A stretch of DNA of 48,508 nucleotides. Source: an uncultured Prochlorococcus sp. GTDB taxonomy: Bacteria > Cyanobacteriota > Cyanobacteriia > PCC-6307 > Cyanobiaceae. The translations under genes were made by a program, and so were the position numbers. Of this stretch, positions 9,534 to 17,373 are shown in pieces (position 1 is the stretch's first letter; each line of letters opens with the position of its first letter). The stretch covers positions 1-48,508 of the forward strand of contig CACGNA010000009.1 of the NCBI GenBank assembly GCA_902574425.1. Reading direction: 5' to 3'. The notes beneath the pieces are model-generated. The model saw only the letters and a list, made by a program, of their open reading frames with translations, did not search any database and was not told where the DNA came from.

Positions 9534-10835
9534 TTACACTCCAGTATGCAGAGTTTTTCGCCAAAGAATCTTTTTGGGGAAAATAGACATTTTTATTGTT
9601 ACCCAAGGTATTACTAGAAACCAATGTGATAAATAAAAAATCGATACAAATGTCATCAAAAGATTTCCTTTTTGCAATACAGGCACTTCGCTTTTGCAAG
9701 AAGCACCATACCAAAAAGCAATTCCTGATAACACAAAAGCTGTTAATGAAATAGGCCAGTAAATTGGTGAATCTAATAAAGCGATACTGATAACTAAATC
9801 AAAAATAGATATTATCGGAAGTGCATATTGCAAGATGAAGAAGTAAGTTAAATCAAATTTCTGCAAATAATCAATTTTATTAGTAAATAATTGATCCCCA
9901 TAATCAAAGAATCTTTGCAAGCCTCCCTCTGCCCATCTTTGCCTTTGTGCTAATAAAGCATTTAAATTCTCAACTGCTTCTTCCATGACTGGAGGATCCC
10001 ATAAGATTCCAATTCTAGAGTTTGATAATAATAATCTTAAACTTAAATCGAGATCATCCGTAACTGTGTCTTCATTAAAGGAACCACATGCCAATAATGT
10101 ATCTTTTTTAATTAATTCACCATTTCCCCTTAATTCAGCAACTCTAGCAACTGATAACCTTCCATATTGAAAGATTGCGTCCATAGCCATCTCCATGGAC
10201 TGACATGAAGTTAAAAAATTCTTACTTACATTTGTTACTGATTTTCTTAATTGAACTGCAGACCAATCACCCTCTTCGACAAAACTAAATAACCGTATCA
10301 AAGAATCTTGTTTTAATTGAGCATCAGCATCCAACACTAATAACCATTCACCATGAGTAAACTTCAAGGCATAATTTAAAGCTCCTGACTTCCCGCCTCC
10401 TGCGCTAGGAGAACGACTTACTACTTTTAGCTTTTCAAATTGTCTGGATAATCTATCTAAAATTAAAGGGGTCTTATCAGAACTACCATCATCGATTATG
10501 TAAATATTTAATTTATTTTTTGGGTAATCCAAATTAAATAACCTTTCAACTAATCTTTCTATGACATTCTCTTCATCTCTAGCTGCAACTAAAATATCAA
10601 GTAAAGGTAAATCTTTATTAATCACTCCACTGCTATAAGTATTTGCAATATTGTTCCTTTTGAAATTTCTAGAAATAACTATGAAACCGTAAAAAGCAAT
10701 CACCAAAGAAAGAGTCAATATAAAGTAAAAAAAACCTCTGATATTGTAAACATGAGGAATGATAGTTACTAAAAAACAAGCACTAAGAAATAGAAACGAC
10801 TTCAACCTTCGATTTTTATAAAAACCCTTACTCAT
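9534..10835 (-). CDS. Membrane glycosyltransferase, family 2, processive type
   Basis: This is a membrane-bound GT-A glycosyltransferase that probably polymerises or transfers sugars at the cytoplasmic face of the inner membrane. Two hydrophobic segments are near residues 12-32 and 35-55. The catalytic domain shows IDDGSSD (114-120), the DAD metal-binding motif (169-171), TDDLD (259-263) and QRQRW (297-301), the D,D,D,QxxRW pattern of hyaluronan, cellulose and poly-GlcNAc synthases. Further transmembrane segments follow from about 325 to 425. The sugar donor and product cannot be read from sequence. The next gene on the same strand, upstream, is a SpoIID-like protein 27 bp away, which suggests an envelope role. 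Confidence 0.88.
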   Translation of the reverse strand: MSKGFYKNRRLKSFLFLSACFLVTIIPHVYNIRGFFYFILTLSLVIAFYGFIVISRNFKRNNIANTYSSGVINKDLPLLDILVAARDEENVIERLVERLFNLDYPKNKLNIYIIDDGSSDKTPLILDRLSRQFEKLKVVSRSPSAGGGKSGALNYALKFTHGEWLLVLDADAQLKQDSLIRLFSFVEEGDWSAVQLRKSVTNVSKNFLTSCQSMEMAMDAIFQYGRLSVARVAELRGNGELIKKDTLLACGSFNEDTVTDDLDLSLRLLLSNSRIGILWDPPVMEEAVENLNALLAQRQRWAEGGLQRFFDYGDQLFTNKIDYLQKFDLTYFFILQYALPIISIFDLVISIALLDSPIYWPISLTAFVLSGIAFWYGASCKSEVPVLQKGNLLMTFVSIFYLSHWFLVIPWVTIKMSIFPKKILWRKTLHTGV

Positions 10836-10862
10836 AAAAGTAAATTTCTAATTTTTGAATTC

Positions 10863-12401
10863 TCATTGAGACAATAAGTCAATATTTTCAAGTTTTGCAT
10901 CTCGATAATAATGATTCAATATTTGTTCATAAGAGAATCCTAATTCAGCCATTTCAATTGCTCCTGCCTGTGATAAACCTACACCATGACCGAAGCCTCC
11001 TCCTCTCAAAAGCCATAAATCATCACTTAATTTATTAATAGTAAATAAATTACTAGGTATAAAACTCAATACTCGTCGAATATCATCTTTAACTAGAGCA
11101 ATAGATTTATTAACTTTGTTAGTCTGTATTTCTAATTTTGTCACTCTGCCACTTGAACCTCGTTCAATGACATTAAAATCCAAAATATTTTCATTAGAAT
11201 GTATAAGTTTGTTTTTAATTAACTTTTCTTTAATTTCAAGACTAGATATTTTCTTATTCCAGCGAAAAAGAGAATGATTGCTCCCATAAAACTGTTCTTT
11301 TTCAAAATCTAAAAAATTATTTAATTCAGATTCACTTGGAATTGGAAGTTTAAAAATTTTATTTAATGATTTAGAACCATCTATGCTTGAATTAAAGTAA
11401 GAATAATCTTGCATTTGCCAAGACTCGCCCGCTGTAGCAGATACCCCACCATTAGAACCATGATAAAAAGCATTTATTGGTTGATTTTTATATGTGAGAA
11501 TTAAATTTGAAGTTGCTTTTATAGCTTGTTGTACTTTTTTATTTTTAATTTTAGGAGGCTTATAAACTTGACATTGAGTACTTATACATAAATGATATTT
11601 ATCCATCTTAAATCTATCGGAATTAAAAATTCCCCAAGTTCGTGCAATAACTGCTTGTGCCTTTAGTGCTTCTAAAGGAGAACTCGGTCCAATTTCGTAT
11701 GGCAAAACACCTGCCAAATAATCATCAAACTTAATTTTTTGAATTAATGTCCAAGTTCCATATGAATCTTGTATTAAATAAAAATTTTTGCCAAAATTAA
11801 CATCATTTATTTTTATTTTCTCGTCAGAATAAATATGTATAGGTCCTTCGAGTTTCTTAAAACTATATTCACTACTAAGAAAAGGAGTAATTTGAATATT
11901 TTTTATTTTTCTGAAAATCTTCTTTTCTAAGTCAAACTCTGGTAAATCATCTTCAAATGGGATCCATACCTCCCAATTTTTAGGGTAAGCAACAGTAGCC
12001 TCAAATCCTTTATCTTTTAGTTTTTCTGATTGTTTTTTTGCTGATTCATAGCTGGCAAAAGGTCCAAAAACAATTCTTTCAATTGTTTGTGGATTTTTGA
12101 TAAGTATATCCCTCCAGACAATATTAATTTGTTTTGATTTATGTTTGATACCGTTAGAAGAATGCAATGTTAAAAAGCCTTTATCAGTTACAAAATTAAT
12201 ATTCTTTCTCTTAGAGAAACTATCACTTTTCCCACCTAGATACTGCTTTAAACCAATTAAAAATTTTCCTTTTTTAATTTCTGTATTGGGTTCAACCTTC
12301 AGAAATTCTTCTGCGACTAAATTAGAGGTAAGTTTATTGTTTATTATTACAAGCGAAATACAGCCTAAAAATAAATTTAAAAAGGTAAATTCACGTTTCA
12401 T
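10863..12401 (-). CDS. SpoIID/LytB domain protein
   Basis: This is an exported or membrane-anchored protein with a SpoIID domain, the family that includes the peptidoglycan lytic transglycosylase of Bacillus endospore engulfment. Cyanobacteria do not sporulate, so a general wall-remodelling role is more likely. I start it at ATG 12401 (512 residues); a TTG three codons upstream is also possible. A hydrophobic signal or anchor covers about residues 6-22. A SPOR-like segment lies around 95-148. The SpoIID core begins near YLAGVLPYE, whose Glu236 aligns with the family catalytic glutamate, and ends with GGGFGHGVGLSQ close to the C-terminus. It is 27 bp upstream of the glycosyltransferase and divergent from rpmI. 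Confidence 0.88.
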   Translation of the reverse strand: MKREFTFLNLFLGCISLVIINNKLTSNLVAEEFLKVEPNTEIKKGKFLIGLKQYLGGKSDSFSKRKNINFVTDKGFLTLHSSNGIKHKSKQINIVWRDILIKNPQTIERIVFGPFASYESAKKQSEKLKDKGFEATVAYPKNWEVWIPFEDDLPEFDLEKKIFRKIKNIQITPFLSSEYSFKKLEGPIHIYSDEKIKINDVNFGKNFYLIQDSYGTWTLIQKIKFDDYLAGVLPYEIGPSSPLEALKAQAVIARTWGIFNSDRFKMDKYHLCISTQCQVYKPPKIKNKKVQQAIKATSNLILTYKNQPINAFYHGSNGGVSATAGESWQMQDYSYFNSSIDGSKSLNKIFKLPIPSESELNNFLDFEKEQFYGSNHSLFRWNKKISSLEIKEKLIKNKLIHSNENILDFNVIERGSSGRVTKLEIQTNKVNKSIALVKDDIRRVLSFIPSNLFTINKLSDDLWLLRGGGFGHGVGLSQAGAIEMAELGFSYEQILNHYYRDAKLENIDLLSQ

Positions 12402-12492
12402 AAGTAGCAACTTTCCTTATCAATTAAAAACTTTAATTTGCGCCAATGCGTATAAAGGTTTAGATTATCCTAATTAAACACATTTGACTTAA

Positions 12493-12690
12493 ATGTCTAA
12501 ACTAAAAACTCGTAAATCAGCGGCCAAAAGATTTAAAGCTACTGCGACGGGTAAATTCTTGAGAAGGAGAGCTTTCCATAATCATTTACTTGATCATAAA
12601 AGCTCAAAATTAAAAAGACATCTCTCGACAAAAGCCGTAGTTGATGAAAGAGATGCTGATAATGTAAGATTGATGATTCCATACGCATAA
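12493..12690 (+). CDS. rpmI: 50S ribosomal protein bL35
   Basis: This is a small, very basic large-subunit ribosomal protein of 65 residues. The N-terminal [13 protein letters not shown] and the central [14 protein letters not shown] are characteristic of bL35. It is followed after 28 bp by rplT, the usual bacterial pair; infC, which often precedes it, is not here. The 91-bp divergent gap to the SpoIID gene holds the promoter, but no box is clear enough to call. Confidence 0.97.
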   Translation: MSKLKTRKSAAKRFKATATGKFLRRRAFHNHLLDHKSSKLKRHLSTKAVVDERDADNVRLMIPYA

Positions 12691-12718
12691 ATCCTTAACC
12701 CATTTTCCTTAGTAATTC

Positions 12719-13066
12719 ATGGCACGTGTAAAAAGAGGCAATATAGCCAGAAAAAGAAGAAACAAAATCTTAAATCTTGCGAAAGGTTTTAGAGGGGGAA
12801 ACAAAAATCTTTTCAGAACTGCAAATCAAAGAGTAATGAAAGCTCTTTGTAATGCATACAGAGATAGAAGAAGAAGAAAAAGAGATTTTAGAAGACTTTG
12901 GATTTCTAGAATTAATGCTTCCGCTAGAATTAATGGGACGAATTATAGCAAGTTAATAAATGGCATGAAAAATTCTGAAATTATCATTAATAGAAAAATG
13001 CTTGCTCAATTAGCCTTAAATGATCCAAAATGTTTTGAAAAAATAGTTTCTGCCGTTAGCAATTAA
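12719..13066 (+). CDS. rplT: 50S ribosomal protein bL20
   Basis: Protein bL20 binds 23S rRNA early in large-subunit assembly. The 115-residue length is standard. The basic N-terminal helix ([14 protein letters not shown], then KGFRGG) and the later [11 protein letters not shown] segment are clear family hallmarks. In some bacteria bL20 represses its own operon by binding an mRNA pseudoknot; no such leader is evident in the 28 bp before it. It is downstream of rpmI and upstream of a TPR gene by 37 bp. Confidence 0.97.
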   Translation: MARVKRGNIARKRRNKILNLAKGFRGGNKNLFRTANQRVMKALCNAYRDRRRRKRDFRRLWISRINASARINGTNYSKLINGMKNSEIIINRKMLAQLALNDPKCFEKIVSAVSN

Positions 13067-13103
13067 AAAAAAAGAATATAATCTTAAAAAATAATTCTAA
13101 ATA

Positions 13104-13661
13104 ATGGAAATATCTTCCTTTCAATCCTATTTAATAATTCTTTTTGTAGTACTAATAATAATTTCTATTTTTGTTTTAAGACAATTTTTAAGAACAAGAA
13201 GTGAAGAATTGAATTTAGTAAAGTTTGAACAGAAAGGTTTAGATTCCCTAACTAAAGCCACAGAATTATATGAATTTGGTTCTGTTCAGATAAAAAAAAG
13301 ATTATATTCTGAAGCAACTAAGACTTTTTTAAAAGCTATTGATAATTATGAAAATGAACCTGATGAGGCCAAAGCAATTATAAATAATGCTTTAGGATTT
13401 TCTTATGCTGCTCAAAATGAATTTAAAAAAGCAATTAAATACTATAACTCTGCAATAAAATCACTCCCAGAATATCCGATAGCCTTAAATAATCTTGCAT
13501 CAGCACAACAGCGTTTATTGGAATATGACTTGGCATATGCGACTTATCAGAAGGTTTTAGTTATAGATCCAAAAAACAAAACCGCAATTAAAAAAAGTAA
13601 GGAATTAGAAAAAAGAAATAACTATAAACCTTATCAAGGTATAAAAGATAAAGGATTTTAA
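13104..13661 (+). CDS. Membrane-anchored TPR protein, possibly Ycf37-like
   Basis: A single N-terminal transmembrane helix (about residues 8-27) is followed by a soluble domain with about three tetratricopeptide repeats (roughly 53-80, 95-125 and 128-158), a protein-protein interaction scaffold. The size (185 residues), single anchor and three repeats match the architecture of Ycf37, a thylakoid protein that helps photosystem I assembly in Synechocystis. This is inference from architecture only, and other small TPR proteins look similar. It lies 37 bp after rplT and only 2 bp before thiG, so it is probably co-transcribed with thiG. Confidence 0.8.
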   Translation: MEISSFQSYLIILFVVLIIISIFVLRQFLRTRSEELNLVKFEQKGLDSLTKATELYEFGSVQIKKRLYSEATKTFLKAIDNYENEPDEAKAIINNALGFSYAAQNEFKKAIKYYNSAIKSLPEYPIALNNLASAQQRLLEYDLAYATYQKVLVIDPKNKTAIKKSKELEKRNNYKPYQGIKDKGF

Positions 13662-13663
13662 AT

Positions 13664-14458
13664 ATGGACAATAATTCATCTTTACGAATTGGAGGAAAAC
13701 AATTTTCCAGTAGATTAATGGTAGGTACTGGCAAATACAAATCTACACAAGATATGGTAGAAAGTTTGTCAAATTCAGACACAGAAATTATAACCGTCGC
13801 TGTTAGAAGAATTAAAAATGATCAGACCGGAGACAATTTACTCGAAAAGATTAACTGGAAAAAATACTGGATGCTTCCTAATACAGCTGGTTGTGTTAAT
13901 GCCGATGAAGCCGTCAGAATAGCAATTTTGGGAAGAGAACTTGCAAAATTATCTGGTCAAGAAGAAAATAATTTTGTCAAGTTGGAAGTGATTCCTGACA
14001 AAAAATATTTGTTGCCAGACCCAATAGAAACGGTAAAGGCAGCTGAAGTTTTAATAAAAAAGGGTTTTGCTGTACTTCCCTATATAAATGCAGATCCTAT
14101 TCTTGCAAAACGACTAGAAGAAGTAGGTTGTTCAACTGTAATGCCATTAGGCTCGCCTATTGGCTCCGGACAAGGTTTATTAAATTTATCAAACATAGCG
14201 ATAATTATTGAGAATGCAAAAGTACCTGTAATAATTGACGCAGGGATTGGAGTGCCGAGTGAAGCATCTCAAGCTATGGAACTTGGTGCCGATGGTGTTT
14301 TAATCAATAGTGCAATCGCACAAGCTGAAAACCCACCTCTAATGGCTCAAGCAATAAATTATGGAGTAAAGGCTGGGCGACAAGCTTTTCTTGCAGGAAG
14401 AATTAAAAAACAAGACTTTGCAATAGCAAGTTCACCAGAAGAAAACATATCGATCTAA
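13664..14458 (+). CDS. thiG: Thiazole synthase ThiG
   Basis: ThiG builds the thiazole phosphate ring of thiamine from deoxyxylulose 5-phosphate, dehydroglycine and ThiS thiocarboxylate. The 264-residue TIM barrel carries the lysine that forms an imine with the sugar substrate in VKLEVIPD (Lys106), plus [11 protein letters not shown] and the phosphate-binding segment [13 protein letters not shown] near the C-terminus. It starts 2 bp after the TPR gene. Other thiazole genes (thiS, thiO) are not in this window, and no TPP riboswitch is visible upstream of it. Confidence 0.97.
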   Translation: MDNNSSLRIGGKQFSSRLMVGTGKYKSTQDMVESLSNSDTEIITVAVRRIKNDQTGDNLLEKINWKKYWMLPNTAGCVNADEAVRIAILGRELAKLSGQEENNFVKLEVIPDKKYLLPDPIETVKAAEVLIKKGFAVLPYINADPILAKRLEEVGCSTVMPLGSPIGSGQGLLNLSNIAIIIENAKVPVIIDAGIGVPSEASQAMELGADGVLINSAIAQAENPPLMAQAINYGVKAGRQAFLAGRIKKQDFAIASSPEENISI

Positions 14459-14627
14459 TTCTCTAAAGTTAAATAAATTTTAAAGGAGAGTAAAAATTTA
14501 TTATTTGTTTGATTTCTTCTATTAAGAAAAAAGATTTGAAACTATTTACAATGTTTTTTCGCAAATTGGAAGCACACTGTAGTAATTTAATAAATATATT
14601 ATGAATCTATTAATTCTGGAGTTCTGA
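14459..14627. other. Largest gene-free gap, no feature recognised
   Basis: These 169 bp between thiG and sqdB are the longest stretch without a gene or remnant. I find no convincing ORF, terminator hairpin or RNA structure. The last 60 bp are AT-rich and probably hold the sqdB promoter. Confidence 0.5.
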
Positions 14628-15821
14628 GTGAAAGTTATTGTTCTTGGTGGAGATGGTTTTTGCGGTTGGCCTTGTGCGGTGAATTTAGCAGAGCAAAATC
14701 ATGATGTAATTATTGTCGACAATTTAAGTCGTAGAAAAATAGATATTGATCTAGAAGTAGAATCTTTAACTCCTATCTCATCCATAACAGAAAGACTTTC
14801 TACATGGGAAGAGATTGGTGGTAAACCTATGAGATTTCTTAACATGGACATCTCTAAACAATATCAAAAATTACTGAATTTGCTTATTGAAGAAAAACCA
14901 GATTCGGTTGTCCATTTCGCAGAACAAAGAGCAGCACCTTACTCTATGAAATCAAGTTTTACCAAAAGATATACAGTTGATAATAATGTTAATGGCACAC
15001 ACAACCTTCTTGCTGCAATCGTAGAAAGTAATTTAGATATTCATGTTGTTCATTTAGGAACAATGGGAGTCTACGGATATGGATCACATCGAGGTGCAAC
15101 AATACCAGAAGGTTATTTAAAAGTTGAAGTTCCACAACCAGATGGAAGCCGCTTTGAAGAAGAAATATTACATCCTGCAAGTCCAGGTAGTGTTTACCAT
15201 ATGACTAAAACTTTAGATCAATTATTATTTCTTTACTACAACAAAAATGACCTTGTAAGAATTACTGATCTGCATCAAGGTATTGTTTGGGGAACTAATA
15301 CAGAAACAACTTTAAAAGATCCTAGATTAACAAACAGATTTGATTATGATGGAGATTATGGAACTGTTCTAAACAGATTTCTAATGCAAGCTGCTATTGG
15401 ATACCCGTTAAGTGTTCATGGAACAGGAGGCCAAACAAGAGCATTTATACATATCAAAGATTCGGTAAAATGTGTACAACTTGCTCTTGAGAATCCTCCA
15501 AAATCTGGAGAGAGAGTCAAAATCTTTAATCAAATGACTGAAAGTCACCAAGTTGGAGAACTAGCTAAAAAAGTTGCATCTCTAACAGGGGCTGATATCA
15601 ATTATTTACCAAATCCAAGGAACGAAGCAGTTGAGAATGATTTAATTGTTGATAATAAATGCTTTATTGAACTAGGATTAAATCCAACAACTCTTGATAA
15701 TGGCTTATTAGAAGAAGTTGTTGAAGTTGCTAAAAAATACTCTAAGAGGTGTGATTTAAAGCGCATACCTTGTATTTCATCCTGGACAAAAAAACAAGCT
15801 GAAGCTATAAAGACCAATTAA
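14628..15821 (+). CDS. sqdB: UDP-sulfoquinovose synthase
   Basis: SqdB makes UDP-sulfoquinovose from UDP-glucose and sulfite, the head-group donor for the thylakoid sulfolipid SQDG. It is an extended short-chain dehydrogenase of 397 residues. The NAD motif GGDGFCGW is at 7-14, and the catalytic residues are Thr145 (in LGTMGVYG), Tyr190 and Lys194 (YHMTK), as in plant SQD1. The start is GTG at 14628, directly before the first beta strand, so no conserved sequence is missed. The lipid-synthesis partner sqdX follows 27 bp downstream. Confidence 0.97.
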   Translation: MKVIVLGGDGFCGWPCAVNLAEQNHDVIIVDNLSRRKIDIDLEVESLTPISSITERLSTWEEIGGKPMRFLNMDISKQYQKLLNLLIEEKPDSVVHFAEQRAAPYSMKSSFTKRYTVDNNVNGTHNLLAAIVESNLDIHVVHLGTMGVYGYGSHRGATIPEGYLKVEVPQPDGSRFEEEILHPASPGSVYHMTKTLDQLLFLYYNKNDLVRITDLHQGIVWGTNTETTLKDPRLTNRFDYDGDYGTVLNRFLMQAAIGYPLSVHGTGGQTRAFIHIKDSVKCVQLALENPPKSGERVKIFNQMTESHQVGELAKKVASLTGADINYLPNPRNEAVENDLIVDNKCFIELGLNPTTLDNGLLEEVVEVAKKYSKRCDLKRIPCISSWTKKQAEAIKTN

Positions 15822-15848
15822 AATTCCTAAAATAATTACCTGAAGAAA

Positions 15849-16982
15849 GTGAAAATTGCATTGTTTACTGAAACTTTTTTACCTAAAGTTGACGGCATAG
15901 TAACAAGACTGACTAAAACGATTGAATTTTTAATAAAAAATGGTGATGAAGTTATAATTTTTTGTCCAGAGGGGTGTCCAGAATCATATATGGGAGCAAC
16001 TGTAGTTGGAGTTGCTGCAATGCCCTTACCACTATACCCAGAGTTGAAGCTTGGTTTGCCAGGCCCTGCAGTTTCAGATAAGTTAGAAAAATTCAACCCA
16101 GATTTGATACATGTTGTTAATCCAGCCGTACTTGGCTTAGGTGGCATATGGTTGGCGAAAACTAATAATATTCCTTTAATTGCTAGTTACCATACTCATC
16201 TTCCAAAATATCTGGAATATTACGGTATGGGTATGTTAGAGCCACTTTTGTGGGAATTACTTAAAGCAGCTCATAATCAAGCCTTATTAAATTTATGTAC
16301 TTCCACCGCTATGGTCAATGAGTTAAAAGATAAAGGTATTCAAAGGACTGCTCTATGGCAAAGAGGAGTAGATACTTACAGTTTCCGACCAGATTTGAGA
16401 AGCGAGGAAATGAGAGAAAAATTATTTGGGAAATATCAAGATGCTAATTTCCTTTTGATTTATGTAGGAAGATTATCCGCAGAAAAACAAATTGAGAGAA
16501 TAAAACCAGTCTTAGAAAGTATTCCTAATGCATGCCTAGCACTTGTAGGTGATGGACCATATAGAAACCAGCTTGAAAAAATTTTCGAGAATACCAAGAC
16601 TAATTTCATAGGATATTTATCTGGAGATGAACTTGCTAGCGCCTATGCCTCTGGTGATATATTTTTATTTCCCTCTAGTACAGAAACACTTGGATTGGTT
16701 TTACTAGAAGCAATGGCGGCAGGATGTCCAGTTATCGGAGCAAATAAAGGAGGAATTCCAGACATAATTAGCGATGGCATTAATGGTTGTTTATATGATC
16801 CTGATGAAAAAGACAATGGGGAACAAAGTTTAATTGAAGCGACAAAAAAAATTCTAGAGAATGAAGATAAAAGAGAAGTTATGAGGAAAGAAGCACGAAA
16901 CGAAGCAGAAAAATGGGATTGGAATCAAGCAACGTTACAACTGCAAAATTATTATTCAGATACTCTCAAAGAAATAGATTAA
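15849..16982 (+). CDS. sqdX: Sulfoquinovosyldiacylglycerol synthase
   Basis: SqdX transfers sulfoquinovose from UDP-sulfoquinovose to diacylglycerol, completing sulfolipid synthesis at the membrane. It is a GT-B family 4 glycosyltransferase of 377 residues. Recognisable parts are the N-terminal glycine-containing loop LPKVDGIVTR (11-20), the donor-site GRLSAEKQ (207-214), and the EX7E motif with Glu279 and Glu287 in FPSSTETLGLVLLEAM. The start is GTG at 15849. The adjacent sqdB supplies its substrate. SQDG replaces phospholipids in phosphate-poor marine cyanobacteria, in keeping with the inferred habitat. Confidence 0.95.
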   Translation: MKIALFTETFLPKVDGIVTRLTKTIEFLIKNGDEVIIFCPEGCPESYMGATVVGVAAMPLPLYPELKLGLPGPAVSDKLEKFNPDLIHVVNPAVLGLGGIWLAKTNNIPLIASYHTHLPKYLEYYGMGMLEPLLWELLKAAHNQALLNLCTSTAMVNELKDKGIQRTALWQRGVDTYSFRPDLRSEEMREKLFGKYQDANFLLIYVGRLSAEKQIERIKPVLESIPNACLALVGDGPYRNQLEKIFENTKTNFIGYLSGDELASAYASGDIFLFPSSTETLGLVLLEAMAAGCPVIGANKGGIPDIISDGINGCLYDPDEKDNGEQSLIEATKKILENEDKREVMRKEARNEAEKWDWNQATLQLQNYYSDTLKEID

Positions 16983-16994
16983 ATTTTATCTAAA

Positions 16995-17243
16995 TTATGC
17001 TACATGTGGAGGCGTAGGATTACTATACGAACTTAAAGGAAGTATTAGAGTAGCTATATTTTGATTCTTTTCAGGCCTTTTTTTCTTTGAGAATTTTTTA
17101 CCAAAAGGTACTCTTATAACATTAGTTCCTTCAATGGAACAAATTTTTGAATTATCCCCTGAAAAATTATTAACAAAATTTGGCAAGTTAATATCTTTTA
17201 TTGGCAAGTGTTTAACATTACCAGATTTAAAATCTTTGATCAT
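16995..17243 (-). CDS. Small conserved-looking hypothetical protein
   Basis: I do not recognise a function for this 82-residue protein. It has an ATG start, a basic middle (GKKFSKKKRPEKN) and a less charged end rich in Ser and Pro. It shows no transmembrane segment, signal peptide or metal motif. It lies downstream of gcvP on the same strand after 129 bp and converges on sqdX, with 12 bp between the two stop codons. Coding status rests on an open frame that fills the gap without overlapping its neighbours. Confidence 0.65.
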   Translation of the reverse strand: MIKDFKSGNVKHLPIKDINLPNFVNNFSGDNSKICSIEGTNVIRVPFGKKFSKKKRPEKNQNIATLILPLSSYSNPTPPHVA

Positions 17244-17357
17244 AGCTTCAAATACCCCAAAAAAATTTGATGCTCAGTTATTTTAATAAAAAAATTTAAA
17301 AAAATTCTATAAGAAAATATTAAATTTTTATTACATTGATAATAACTAAGTAAATAC

Positions 17358-17373
17358 AAGGACGCTAGTCCTT
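17358..17373 (-). terminator. Hairpin at the gcvP stop codon
   Basis: A perfect 6-bp stem with a 4-base loop (AAGGAC, loop, GTCCTT) begins at the last base of the gcvP stop codon. On the minus strand it is followed by a short run with several T residues but no continuous T tract. It may end gcvP transcripts or protect their 3' end. Stability is modest. Confidence 0.4.

Noticed and set aside
12097-12477. 126-codon plus-strand ORF opposite the SpoIID-like gene
   Set aside because: It lies antisense to the conserved gene, has a composition typical of reverse-strand shadows in AT-rich DNA, and shows no recognisable motif.
14459-14627. Small RNA or terminator between thiG and sqdB
   Set aside because: The apparent TCTC/GAGA pairing does not extend beyond four pairs and no T tract follows.
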